DNA of 64,000 nt from CBDBUR01 sp965209065 (GTDB lineage: Bacteria > Pseudomonadota > Alphaproteobacteria > JAPOUT01 > G958296285), in NCBI GenBank assembly GCA_965209065.1, contig OZ242373.1, forward strand, positions 1,612,001 through 1,676,000, in the 5' to 3' direction. Below are positions 53,276 to 61,072 of this stretch, in pieces (within the stretch, counting starts at the first letter, position 1; every line of letters starts with the position of its first letter). The notes beneath the pieces were generated by a model. It made no database searches. It saw nothing but the letters and a program-made list of their open reading frames with translations, and had not been told where the DNA came from. The translations under genes and the position numbers were made by a program.

Positions 53276-54254
53276 CACGCGCTGCAGTTTTATAAAAAAG
53301 CGCATCTTTTTCTTCTTCACTATAAGCGCGCGCAATTTTTTTCATTGCGTTCCAATAAATAGCGTAGCTCAAGGATAATCTATCTACCGGGAAATTGCTC
53401 TCAAACATACAGCGGTCAGCACCAAAACATTCTATCGTATGATGGTAATAGTTTTTCTGCTTTTCAATGAGTGCGTCCGAGCTTGGCGGCGCTTCTTGCT
53501 TATGAAAGTAAAAGCCGTTATCGCGCATCGCCAAACCACCAAGTTTAGCATAAACATTAGGGCAGGTAGCAAGCTCCGCCATATCTTTCTGCCACGCAGA
53601 AAAAACTTCTTCGCGCTTGTTCTTAAAACGCCCAACGCCGAGCGGTGTGCCGAAGTGGTCAATCACAAAAATAGTTTCAGGACAAGCGCGCGCCAGCGCA
53701 ATAAAATCTTGGTTTTGGTGATGATAATGCCAGCTGTCATAACTTAAACCACGTTCGCCCAAACGGCGAACGCCCTGCCGAAAATTTTCTGTAGCAAAAA
53801 GCCCCGCAGGTTGCGAATTAAGAATAGACAGAGTTTCTTTTTGCGGGTCGTAAGCTCCTGCATGACGAATTCCCTTAAACAGCGCGCCGCCGATATTTTG
53901 ATGAGCGTCTAAAATTTCATCTAAATGAGGCGAAGTTAAATCAGCAAAAGCAACAATGCCACAGATAAGCGCTTTGTTTGTCGCTTCCTTAGCACGCGCC
54001 GCCTGCTTAACAACATATTCAGTTTCTCCAACGGGACGTAAATAATCTTTGCCGTCCTGCCAGTAGCTGCTATTGCACTCAATAAACACGGTCTTGACAA
54101 TGTTATGTCCCGAATCCGTGTCCCTCCATAAATCTTCTAAGCGGTAGGGGAAAGGTTTGTGTTCCCACAAGTGGTGGTGGGGGTCAATAATTTTGCGCTC
54201 AGGCTCAATGATGTCCTCCTGCACTTGGTCTAGCCATATTTGGTTATCAAGCAT
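53262..54254 (-). CDS. amidohydrolase-2 family TIM-barrel hydrolase
   Basis: 330 residues. KIIDPHHHLWEHKPFPYRL is the N-terminal metal motif (HXH), and further ligands lie in ICGIVAFADLTSPHLDEILD, IRHAGAYDPQ, FVIDHFGTPLGVGRFK and the C-terminal CMFESNFPVDRLSLSYA. This matches the group of 2-pyrone-dicarboxylate lactonase and related lactonases. The substrate is unknown. It is coupled to the SDR gene upstream by an 8-base overlap, suggesting a two-step oxidation and ring or lactone hydrolysis; that pathway is inference. Confidence 0.87.
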   Translation of the reverse strand: MLDNQIWLDQVQEDIIEPERKIIDPHHHLWEHKPFPYRLEDLWRDTDSGHNIVKTVFIECNSSYWQDGKDYLRPVGETEYVVKQAARAKEATNKALICGIVAFADLTSPHLDEILDAHQNIGGALFKGIRHAGAYDPQKETLSILNSQPAGLFATENFRQGVRRLGERGLSYDSWHYHHQNQDFIALARACPETIFVIDHFGTPLGVGRFKNKREEVFSAWQKDMAELATCPNVYAKLGGLAMRDNGFYFHKQEAPPSSDALIEKQKNYYHHTIECFGADRCMFESNFPVDRLSLSYAIYWNAMKKIARAYSEEEKDALFYKTAARVYKL

Positions 54255-55023
54255 TGCGCGCCATCAAGCCGCCATCAACCGGAATAATCGCGCCAGTGAT
54301 AAAACTCGCTGCGGGCAAAGCCAAAGATAAAGTCATATGAGCAACCTCTTCAGGCTTGCCATAGCGTCTTAATGCTGTGCGCCTTTTCGCGTAGATAACT
54401 TTATGCTCGTCGGGAATGGCTTGCGTGATGCCCGTCTCAATAGGACCGGGGCAAATACAATTACACGTAATGCCATCAGCCCCCAGCTCCACCGCAAGCG
54501 CGCGCGTGAGACCAATCACGCCATGTTTCGCAACCGCATAAGCGCTATTGCGCGCGGTCGCACCCAAGCCCTCGGTTGACGCGATATTGATAATGCGCGC
54601 GCTCGGACTACGCTTCAGGTGAGGCAAAGCCGCGCGGATAAGCCACTGGTGCGCGGTCAGCATTACATCAAGGCTCGTCTGCCACGAGGAGTCATAGTTT
54701 TCATCGGTGAAAGGCATAAAGGTGGAAAGCCCCGCGTTATTCACCACAATATCAATGCCGCCAAACTTTTTTATGGTCGCCTCCACTATTTTAGGGTGGG
54801 CGGTTTTGTCAGCAACATCAAATGCTAAAGGAAGAATTTTACCAGAGATGCCATCAGAAACGTCAATATCACTTGCGGCCTTGTCGCATGCACTTTGCGT
54901 TAAATCGGTTAGGACAACATTAGCACCCGAAGCACGAAACAGCCGCGCGGTCTCCAAGCCCATCCCGCTTGCCGCGCCGGTGATGATTGCCGTAAATCCT
55001 GCTATATCGCGCCCCTCTAGCAT
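54247..55023 (-). CDS. short-chain dehydrogenase/reductase
   Basis: 258 residues from ATG 55023. Rossmann motif FTAIITGAASGMGLETARLF, NNAG in GGIDIVVNNAGLSTFMPF, and the catalytic Ser and YxxxK in INIASTEGLGATARNSAYAV with AKHGVIGLTRALAVELG. The C-terminus PAASFITGAIIPVDGGLMAR is typical of classical SDRs. A GTG at 55044 is in frame, but it lies inside the likely promoter. No Shine-Dalgarno precedes ATG 55023, and the -10 hexamer is only 6 bases upstream, so the mRNA is probably leaderless. It precedes the amidohydrolase. Confidence 0.92.
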   Translation of the reverse strand: MLEGRDIAGFTAIITGAASGMGLETARLFRASGANVVLTDLTQSACDKAASDIDVSDGISGKILPLAFDVADKTAHPKIVEATIKKFGGIDIVVNNAGLSTFMPFTDENYDSSWQTSLDVMLTAHQWLIRAALPHLKRSPSARIINIASTEGLGATARNSAYAVAKHGVIGLTRALAVELGADGITCNCICPGPIETGITQAIPDEHKVIYAKRRTALRRYGKPEEVAHMTLSLALPAASFITGAIIPVDGGLMARNA

Positions 55024-55029
55024 AGAATT

Positions 55030-55058
55030 ATTATAAAATAGCACCCTTGCTTTGACAA
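55030..55058 (-). promoter_or_regulatory. sigma70 promoter of the SDR gene, probably leaderless
   Basis: On the minus strand TTGTCA (complement of 55053-55058) and TATAAT (complement of 55030-55035) are exactly 17 bases apart, matching the consensus in 11 of 12 positions. The expected transcription start, about 7 bases on, coincides with the ATG at 55023. The same bases read TTGACA on the plus strand (55052-55057), where an extended -10, TGGTAAAAT (55067-55075), could serve the lipoprotein operon. Confidence 0.65.
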
Positions 55059-55115
55059 GCCTGTGATGGTAAAATAGTGTTAGAATTAAAAATTCAGCAA
55101 TAAAAGGAGGAACTA

Positions 55116-55727
55116 ATGAATAGCAAACTTTCTACCACACTTCGGGGAACATTTTGGGTAGCGTTTTTACCCTTTATCCTCGCCGCGTGTGCTTCGGGCG
55201 AAGCACTGAACTTGAAATCGGAATGCACCTATTCCAATGGCGATGATGCGCCTCTTTGGACCTGTAATTCTAGTGTTGCGTTGGAATATAGCAACCTTAA
55301 CGAGGTCGCTTGGGCGACGGGAGAATCGCGCAAGCTCAACGCGGGCAGAGGCTTACAGCAAAAAGCTGCCGTATTAGACGGCAGAGCGAAACTGCTAGAA
55401 AGAATCGTTGTGCGCGTGAAAAGCCTAATAGAAAAACATGCCGAAGGAAATAACGCTGATTTACAAATCAAACTATTCGTAGAGTCTTTTTCTGAAGGCA
55501 CGTTAAAGGGTTCGCGCTCTTACACGCGCGCGATAGACCCCGGCGACGGACATATGTATGTCATTGTTGGCATTGAAAACGACCTGTTCAAGAAAAATAT
55601 AGAAGAAAATGAAGAGTATCAGGATATGCTTAAAAAAATTGAGCTAGACAAGGCTGCAGGGGGCAAGGTTGCTGTTGAGGCTATTAAAGAAGACCTAAGC
55701 GATATTAGTAAAGTTGTTTTACAATAA
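55116..55727 (+). CDS. LPP20-like lipoprotein
   Basis: 203 residues, first gene of a five-gene lipoprotein operon. The signal peptide ends ILAACAS (lipobox, Cys about residue 26). Residues about 60-160 resemble the LPP20 family: ATGESRKLNAGRGLQQKAAV with LDGRAKLLERIVVRVKSLIE and GSRSYTRAIDPGDGHMYVIV. LPP20-like proteins are outer-membrane lipoproteins, some linked to flagella or the envelope. AGGAGG sits 7 bases before the ATG. It overlaps the next gene by 14 bases if that gene starts at TTG 55714. The exact role is unknown. Confidence 0.75.
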   Translation: MNSKLSTTLRGTFWVAFLPFILAACASGEALNLKSECTYSNGDDAPLWTCNSSVALEYSNLNEVAWATGESRKLNAGRGLQQKAAVLDGRAKLLERIVVRVKSLIEKHAEGNNADLQIKLFVESFSEGTLKGSRSYTRAIDPGDGHMYVIVGIENDLFKKNIEENEEYQDMLKKIELDKAAGGKVAVEAIKEDLSDISKVVLQ

Positions 55728-57075
55728 TTTAATAAGGGCGAAAGGATTTTTTGTTTCTTTTGCTTTGGGATGCTTTCTCGCTTCTTGCGCTTCGGTTAAT
55801 CCTTCTGATCTTCAAAGGGCGCGTTTAAAATGTAACGAATTGCATCCGCCTATCAAGGAATCTATTAAAGAGTATTATTCTTGTGTTCAGAAAAGAGAGC
55901 CCTTTGGCGCGTGGCTTGAAAAAGGTAAGCGCGGAAAAAATGATGAAACAAAAAAACTTTCAGCGCCAAACGCCTCTACGCAATTCGAAAAAGAAATTAG
56001 TTTCATTAACCGCATGCCAGCCGAAGATGCTTCTTGGCTTTCGATGGAACTCGGGGTGCGCGCAATGGCAAAGGCAGAAATAGATTTATCTCGTTATTTA
56101 TTCAACGATGCCGCTAAAAAAGTTGAAACCATTTACGGCGGTAGCAAGCAAGCAAAAAAAGCAAGAAAGGCTTTCTCGCATGAGGCAGAGAAACTTTTTA
56201 TCGGTGAAAGCCATGAGCGCGCGATGGTTTTCTACTATTTGGGCTTGCTCGATTTAATCAAGGGCGATTATCAAAACGCGCGCGCCTCTTTTCGTGCGTC
56301 TCTGATACAAGATTCCATTGCGGGGAATAAAAAACATGAGCAAGATTTTTCAAGCGCCCTTTGGCTTCAAGGGTGGGCTTCGCGCTGCGTCGGCTCGAGG
56401 CAAGCGGACAGCTTGTTTCGCCAGTCTTATGCTATCACCAAAACGCAGGCACCACGCGCCGGAACGAACCTGCTCGTCGTGGCTGAAATTGGACGCGGGC
56501 CATTCAAGCTCGCACAGGGACGATACGGGCAAAGACTCGCTTACGGCACAGTTGAAAAGACTCCCATTGAAACCCAATTTCAACCGACCGCCTATGACCT
56601 CTATCTTGCCGATGATTTATACTTTCAAGCCACAACGAGAGGCAAGAGAACTTTTGATAATTATCTCGCCAATAAGGCTAAGAGCAAAAGGGCGGCTAAG
56701 AATGTTGCCAAAGGCGCTTTTATTGCCGGCGCCTATCTACTCGATGCGGCATCTCAGATGGATGATTCAAAAGCTGCCGGCGTGGTGGCGCTTGCAGGAT
56801 TAGGCGCTTTAGCAGTCAGCGGCATTTCAGCAGGCATTGGTGCTGCAGTTAATCCTATGGCGGATATCCGCACGTTTAGAGGCATGCCCGAATCCATTTA
56901 TGTCGGCAGTTTTAATGGCAATGGAGTGCAAACGCTGTCCGCGCTCAAAGGGGACAGAAAACTGACAAACCTGCTTACTTATGTGAAGAAAAATCAAAAC
57001 GAGTTCGCTGTGGTTTATGCCAAGCCGCGCGGCACTTGTTCTATTCTATGGATAAAGGATATTAGTGATGGTTAG
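55714..57075 (+). CDS. COG3014-like lipoprotein with TPR-like repeats
   Basis: 453 residues. No ATG is available; TTG 55714 gives a lipoprotein signal peptide ending FLASCAS. Residues about 160-240 contain helical, TPR-like pairs: HERAMVFYYLGLLDLIKGDY and QNARASFRASLIQDSIAGNK, then ALWLQGWASRCVGSRQADSL. A hydrophobic Gly/Ala-rich segment (about 330-375) includes VALAGLGALAVSGISAGIGA. This matches my recollection of COG3014, a family that travels with LpoB-like and LPP20-like genes. It probably scaffolds an outer-membrane complex. Coupled by overlap on both sides. Confidence 0.72.
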   Translation: MFYNNLIRAKGFFVSFALGCFLASCASVNPSDLQRARLKCNELHPPIKESIKEYYSCVQKREPFGAWLEKGKRGKNDETKKLSAPNASTQFEKEISFINRMPAEDASWLSMELGVRAMAKAEIDLSRYLFNDAAKKVETIYGGSKQAKKARKAFSHEAEKLFIGESHERAMVFYYLGLLDLIKGDYQNARASFRASLIQDSIAGNKKHEQDFSSALWLQGWASRCVGSRQADSLFRQSYAITKTQAPRAGTNLLVVAEIGRGPFKLAQGRYGQRLAYGTVEKTPIETQFQPTAYDLYLADDLYFQATTRGKRTFDNYLANKAKSKRAAKNVAKGAFIAGAYLLDAASQMDDSKAAGVVALAGLGALAVSGISAGIGAAVNPMADIRTFRGMPESIYVGSFNGNGVQTLSALKGDRKLTNLLTYVKKNQNEFAVVYAKPRGTCSILWIKDISDG

Positions 57076-57682
57076 AAGAAGTTTTATTTTAGGTTTTGTT
57101 TTGTTTTTGTCTAGCTGTGCTACTGGCGGCGGTGGCGGCGGCATTTCGGTTAGAACCTTAAACCCCGAACAGGCAGGCGTTTTGCGTTGTTTAGGATTAG
57201 AGGCGCACGAAATCATTGCGCTTTCACGCGCGGCAGTGAAAGACATAGGAAAAAACTTTTTAGATAAGAACCCCGCACTCATACGCGAGGGCAGACCCTT
57301 GAGAGTTGTTGTGGATTCTGCTTTTTGGAAAAACGATGCGCAGCAGACCATTAACTTAAATATGATAGCCGACCAGTTAAGCATAGGATTACAAAGAGTC
57401 TCGGAAGGTAAGATGGCGTTTTTAAGCCGCGAGAATTTAGAAGCCGTAGAAATGGAGCGCGCGCTAAAACGAGACGGAAAAGTAGATAGGGGTGCGCTTG
57501 GGCTTGTGGATAAAATAGCGGGGGCGGATTATCGTATGATAGGTCGCATCACAGATCACAGTGCGGGAAAGCAAAGAGGCACCACCATAAGTTTGTGGCT
57601 CATCGATTTAGAAACCGGAGCAAGAGTGTGGGCGTGGCAATTCAATGTTATCAAGGAAGGAGATGATGAGAGCTTCTGTTAA
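57068..57682 (+). CDS. LpoB-like lipoprotein, copy 1 (penicillin-binding-protein activator family)
   Basis: 204 residues from ATG 57068 (GTG 57065 is in frame). Signal peptide ends FLSSCAT, followed by a Gly run. The core resembles LpoB/CsgG-type folds: RPLRVVVDSAFWKNDAQQTI, GADYRMIGRITDHSAGKQRG and ISLWLIDLETGARVWAWQFN. In enterobacteria LpoB reaches through the peptidoglycan to activate PBP1B. Here two copies lie in tandem. It overlaps the COG3014-like gene by 8 bases and copy 2 by 17. Function is by family analogy. Confidence 0.75.
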   Translation: MVRRSFILGFVLFLSSCATGGGGGGISVRTLNPEQAGVLRCLGLEAHEIIALSRAAVKDIGKNFLDKNPALIREGRPLRVVVDSAFWKNDAQQTINLNMIADQLSIGLQRVSEGKMAFLSRENLEAVEMERALKRDGKVDRGALGLVDKIAGADYRMIGRITDHSAGKQRGTTISLWLIDLETGARVWAWQFNVIKEGDDESFC

Positions 57683-58259
57683 AATTCTTTTGCCTTTTTT
57701 ATTTCTATCCTCTTGCGTGGCTACCGCAGGGAGTGTGTCGCAACAAACGAGCATCGGCGTTGGTGAGACAGGCTTTATGCTTCTATCCAAGAAAGTGATA
57801 GAGGATATGCAAATATTTTTTTCTAAGCAGATTGTTTTTTCGGCACGCGAAGATTGTGCGGTGCGCGTTATGTTAGATTCGCAGAAGCTAGATAACGAAA
57901 GCACCGAGCGCATTGATTTCAACTTGCTTCAACAAGCCTTTGTCGAGCGGCTTGAGGACAAAAAGGCAAAGGAAAAATTAAGTTTGGTTGCGCGCAAATT
58001 GTCTTTCATTGATAGGGATAGGAATTTTTTGGCGGGCAGAGAAGGCTTGCCCTTTTGTAAAAAAAGCAATAGAGTAGGTGCAGATTATTTACTTGCCGGT
58101 AGAATTATATCTGATGATAAAATAAATGCAGACGATATTAGGCAACGACAAACGCTGATAAGTTTCTGGCTGCTGGATTTAGAAACCGGAGCGAAAGCGT
58201 GGGCATCTCAACCTTATATTTTCAAGAGCTATGGACAGAATGATGTTATTTACCGCTAG
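57666..58259 (+). CDS. LpoB-like lipoprotein, copy 2
   Basis: 197 residues from ATG 57666; ATG 57663 and 57645 are also in frame, but AAGGAAGG fits 57666 best. Signal peptide ends LFLSSCVA. It shares with copy 1 the ends GADYLLAGRI and ISFWLLDLETGAKAWAS, while the N-terminal halves have diverged. It appears to be an old tandem duplicate with a changed partner or ligand. It overlaps copy 1 by 17 bases and the final LPP20-like gene by 29 bases. Confidence 0.73.
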   Translation: MRASVKILLPFLFLSSCVATAGSVSQQTSIGVGETGFMLLSKKVIEDMQIFFSKQIVFSAREDCAVRVMLDSQKLDNESTERIDFNLLQQAFVERLEDKKAKEKLSLVARKLSFIDRDRNFLAGREGLPFCKKSNRVGADYLLAGRIISDDKINADDIRQRQTLISFWLLDLETGAKAWASQPYIFKSYGQNDVIYR

Positions 58260-59067
58260 ATGTTTTGTATGGGGTATCGCGCTGCTCGCACTAAGTTCGT
58301 GTGCCAGCATGGGTGATAGGTGCGCGAACACCTCGCCACCGAACTGGCTAAATAAAACCGCCTTTGAGCTTAATCTGCCAAGCACTTATTATTATGGCAA
58401 GGGGCAAGGCAAGACCCGCGCGGCTGCGCTCGCCGACGCGCAAGGGGAAATCGCTCTTCAGGTTTCGGCTAATATTTTTTCGCGCTCGGTCGTGCAGCAA
58501 ACCAACGAGCGCGTGCGCGCTGAGGCGGTGAGCAAAGCCATCAGCGATGTTCAAGGCTCAGGCGTGGAGCCAATGTTTGAATGGCAAGCGCCTGATTGCT
58601 CTGTTTATGCTTTGTCGCGCGTTTCTAAAAAGGTTGCGGCAAGCTGGAAAACAGCGGCACAATCTTATTTAGTGCAGCGCCCGGGGTTGGGCTTCGTGCG
58701 CCGCGCGGCAGAAGAAACGAACGCCATCAGTTATGTAGAATTAAACAGCCCGCCCCTTTTAATTCAATGGCAAAATTCGCAGGGGGGTGCTTCAACCGGC
58801 AAGCAAGCACTGATAGAAAGTCAGGTTAGAAAAACTCTGCGCCAAAGCGGTATAAATATCGTTGGGGTTTCGGCGCGCGCGAAAGTTTTTATGAGCTTAA
58901 CGTTAGAGGGCGAGGTGCTGGCTGCTACTTTGAGCAATCGGCAAGGTCGTGTGCTGGCTAAGTCGGCGCATTCTTTAGCGGAAAGTGTAAAGCGCGGCGG
59001 AACAAAACTCACCAAAGAAATTTTAGATGAATGGCTTGGAGATAGAACGCGCCAAAATTATCGTTAA
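58231..59067 (+). CDS. LPP20-like lipoprotein, long form
   Basis: 278 residues, last gene of the operon. The signal peptide ends LALSSCAS. Residues about 45-150 match the LPP20 pattern: TYYYGKGQGKTRAAALADAQ, GEIALQVSANIFSRSVVQQT and CSVYALSRVSKKVAASWKTA. The C-terminal 130 residues (about 150-278) are of unknown fold, with GINIVGVSARAKVFMSLTLE. It overlaps the LpoB-like copy 2. Starts at 58240 and 58243 are also in frame. The gene ends 18 bases before the convergent DUF547 gene. Confidence 0.75.
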   Translation: MDRMMLFTARCFVWGIALLALSSCASMGDRCANTSPPNWLNKTAFELNLPSTYYYGKGQGKTRAAALADAQGEIALQVSANIFSRSVVQQTNERVRAEAVSKAISDVQGSGVEPMFEWQAPDCSVYALSRVSKKVAASWKTAAQSYLVQRPGLGFVRRAAEETNAISYVELNSPPLLIQWQNSQGGASTGKQALIESQVRKTLRQSGINIVGVSARAKVFMSLTLEGEVLAATLSNRQGRVLAKSAHSLAESVKRGGTKLTKEILDEWLGDRTRQNYR

Positions 59068-59085
59068 TTGGGTATTGTGCTTGCT

Positions 59086-59847
59086 TCAAGGCGAAGAATT
59101 GAGATTCCAATTATAATCAAAATATCCTTCAATTTTGGCTTTTTTGTTTAGGGCGGGGATATAAGAACGTATAAATTGAATAAGTTTTTTCTCGCCGCCA
59201 AAATCTTTTTCAAACCAGTCAAAAATTTTAGATAGTTGAATTTCCGATGAAGTTATTGTCAGCCCTTTGGTAGTGTTGAGTAGAAAGGCTTGCGTTTGCG
59301 CTTTTAGTTGTTGCTCTAGCTTCGTGGCGCGGTAAGGGCGGTTGAGTAAATCGGGGCAAGACAGGGAGGCGCAATTAATCGCAAAATGAATTCTCGACTC
59401 ACCTAGGGGGCGCAAAATATCATGCTCTATTTGATGAAGCGTGTAATCGACACCATTGATTTGCCAGTGATGCACTTTCCAAACACTACGAAAGAGCTCG
59501 CCTTGATTGCGAATGCTTTCGCGCTCTTTTGTTTTGATGATGAGGTCAAGGGTCAGCAGGTTATAGGCGTTTATCCAAAAAGCCAATTTTTCTTTTCCGG
59601 TTAGCTTTTGAGGATTCACCTGTTGAAGTGCGCGCAGAGCTTTGGGGTGATTTTTATCTTTCGCCCAGCGGTCATAATCGATGAGGGAAGTTTTTATTCC
59701 TTCTTTCTCTCCCGCCACGACATATTTTGCGAGCAACCTAGCATAAGCGGGGTGATAGGTCTCGCTAGAATGAGCGGGTGTGCTTGTGCTAAAAATAGAG
59801 AAAATCATAAAGGCGAAAATAAAAAGTTTTTTGTTAATGGAATACAT
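59086..59847 (-). CDS. secreted DUF547 protein
   Basis: 253 residues with a signal peptide (about 1-27). The DUF547 core is clear: KLAFWINAYNLLTLDLIIKT, SVWKVHHWQINGVDYTLHQI, HDILRPLGESRIHFAINCAS and LSCPDLLNRPYRATKLEQQL, with a conserved Cys/His set suggestive of a papain-like transglutaminase fold. No activity is established. No Shine-Dalgarno is visible; an extended -10, TGCTATAGT (complement of 59853-59861), sits 5 bases before the ATG, which hints at leaderless translation. It is convergent to the lipoprotein operon. Confidence 0.88.
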   Translation of the reverse strand: MYSINKKLFIFAFMIFSIFSTSTPAHSSETYHPAYARLLAKYVVAGEKEGIKTSLIDYDRWAKDKNHPKALRALQQVNPQKLTGKEKLAFWINAYNLLTLDLIIKTKERESIRNQGELFRSVWKVHHWQINGVDYTLHQIEHDILRPLGESRIHFAINCASLSCPDLLNRPYRATKLEQQLKAQTQAFLLNTTKGLTITSSEIQLSKIFDWFEKDFGGEKKLIQFIRSYIPALNKKAKIEGYFDYNWNLNSSP

Positions 59848-59982
59848 AGGGAACTATAGCAACTACAGCATCACAAGTAAATAGGGCAAATTATAATAAT
59901 AGTAGATATATCTACCCATAACTAATATTATAATTTCGCGCAGGTATAATGAAATGCAGACAAACAACAAGGGGGGCTATTT

Positions 59983-60486
59983 ATGAACAAGAGGATTGAT
60001 AAAGAAATCACGAAAGAAAATCTCTGTGATTTATACAAGTTAGTTATATGTAGGCTAAAAGCACAAAGGGAACATCATACCCCTGAACAGCGTGAGGGAT
60101 ATGATATTAGAAAACCTTTTGCTGTTGCTTTGTGTCAGGGCGCAGCAATGCATTATCTTGGCAAGCCTAATATTAAGGGTGGAAAGAAATATAAAGGCGT
60201 AAAGGATTTTGATATATGGTGCTTTTATAAGAAAAATGATATTAGATTTCGGTTTAGTAGATCTAGATTAATAGATGAATATTGCAGCAAAGAATTCGGG
60301 GAAAGAAAAGTAGATATTCTTATGAGAGCGATTGATTATACTTCTAATCCTATACACTCTATTCAAAATTGGCTTAAAACAAGTGGCAATCAATCTCCCA
60401 GATACCTTTCACAAAAAGCAGTAATTTTAATTTGCCCCGAGATAAAACCTATTTGGTGTGAGGGTAAAGTTTATGGGCGGTTTTAG
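59983..60486 (+). CDS. nucleotidyltransferase-like hypothetical protein
   Basis: 167 residues in AT-rich DNA. Not a family I can name. ALCQGAAMHYLG followed by KGVKDFDIWCFYKK resembles the first strand of nucleotidyltransferase folds, where two Asp (75 and 77) bind metal; RKVDILMR would give the third Asp (111). The spacing fits, but the usual GS or GG motif is only weakly present. It has a clear ribosome site (AAGGGGGG). Its end overlaps the convergent nuclease gene by 38 bases, and the composition differs from the upstream core genes, suggesting acquisition. An AbiEii-like or other NTP-transferase role is inference. Confidence 0.6.
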   Translation: MNKRIDKEITKENLCDLYKLVICRLKAQREHHTPEQREGYDIRKPFAVALCQGAAMHYLGKPNIKGGKKYKGVKDFDIWCFYKKNDIRFRFSRSRLIDEYCSKEFGERKVDILMRAIDYTSNPIHSIQNWLKTSGNQSPRYLSQKAVILICPEIKPIWCEGKVYGRF

Positions 60487-60928
60487 TTTCCTCGCAGTAT
60501 TCCCAAACTTCAACGCGTAGTGGTATTAGATGAGAACGCGTTTTAATGTAATATTTTGCCAATGTAATACCTTTCTTTTTTGAATAATCTTTTAAGCAAA
60601 AAAATATTTTTCTGTAGTCATTTGGGGCAAGATGAAAATAATACATGGCTTCATTCCAAATAGTTATTTTAGAACTTGGGATGTCACCTTTACCCCTCCA
60701 TGTGTGAGATTTACATTCAATAATAATTTTGTTTTTACAAGCGCCAAAATCAAATTTATGAGGTTTCTTTTTGTTTCCAACGCCAATTTGCAGTTCATAA
60801 TTATTTATGAGCTTGATATTTTCTTGATTCTCAAAAAATTTTTTAATTGTTTGTTCAAAAGCCTTCCCAACATGAGCATTGCTGACAGCATCTTTCCGCT
60901 GAAAGTTGTCTGGATATTGGTATGCCAT
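60449..60928 (-). CDS. PD-(D/E)XK nuclease-fold protein
   Basis: 159 residues from ATG 60928, chosen for AGGAAGAG 6 bases upstream; an in-frame extension to 61030 is not needed. The motif is KPHKFDFGACKNKIIIECKS with Asp60, Glu71 and Lys73, and Glu25 in the first helix (GKAFEQTIKKFF) completes the site. WNEAMYYFHLAPNDYRKIFF follows. It looks like a small restriction- or Holliday-type nuclease, with no partner methyltransferase in view. It converges on the nucleotidyltransferase-like gene with a 38-base overlap and diverges from the VOC gene. Substrate unknown. Confidence 0.7.
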   Translation of the reverse strand: MAYQYPDNFQRKDAVSNAHVGKAFEQTIKKFFENQENIKLINNYELQIGVGNKKKPHKFDFGACKNKIIIECKSHTWRGKGDIPSSKITIWNEAMYYFHLAPNDYRKIFFCLKDYSKKKGITLAKYYIKTRSHLIPLRVEVWEYCEETKTAHKLYPHTK

Positions 60929-61023
60929 TATGTCTCTTCCTGTTGTTGAGCCATTTTGTGTAAGTTGATTGTAGCTTCTAGATGGCGGCTTAAAGGGCAG
61001 CCAGCCGATGGCAAGTAAAACTT

Positions 61024-61052
61024 TTGGCAAAAGGCTATATTTTCAATATACT
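61024..61052 (+). promoter_or_regulatory. sigma70 promoter of the VOC gene
   Basis: TTGGCA at 61024-61029 and TATACT at 61047-61052 are exactly 17 bases apart. Transcription would begin near 61059, just ahead of GGAGG (61061-61065) and the ATG at 61073. This rules out ATG 61055, which lies within the promoter. Confidence 0.6.
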
Positions 61053-61072
61053 ATATGGCAGGAGGTAGGTTT

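Noticed and set aside
61055..61072. ATG 61055 as the VOC start
   Set aside because: It precedes the ribosome site and falls at the promoter's downstream edge; ATG 61073 has correct spacing to GGAGG.
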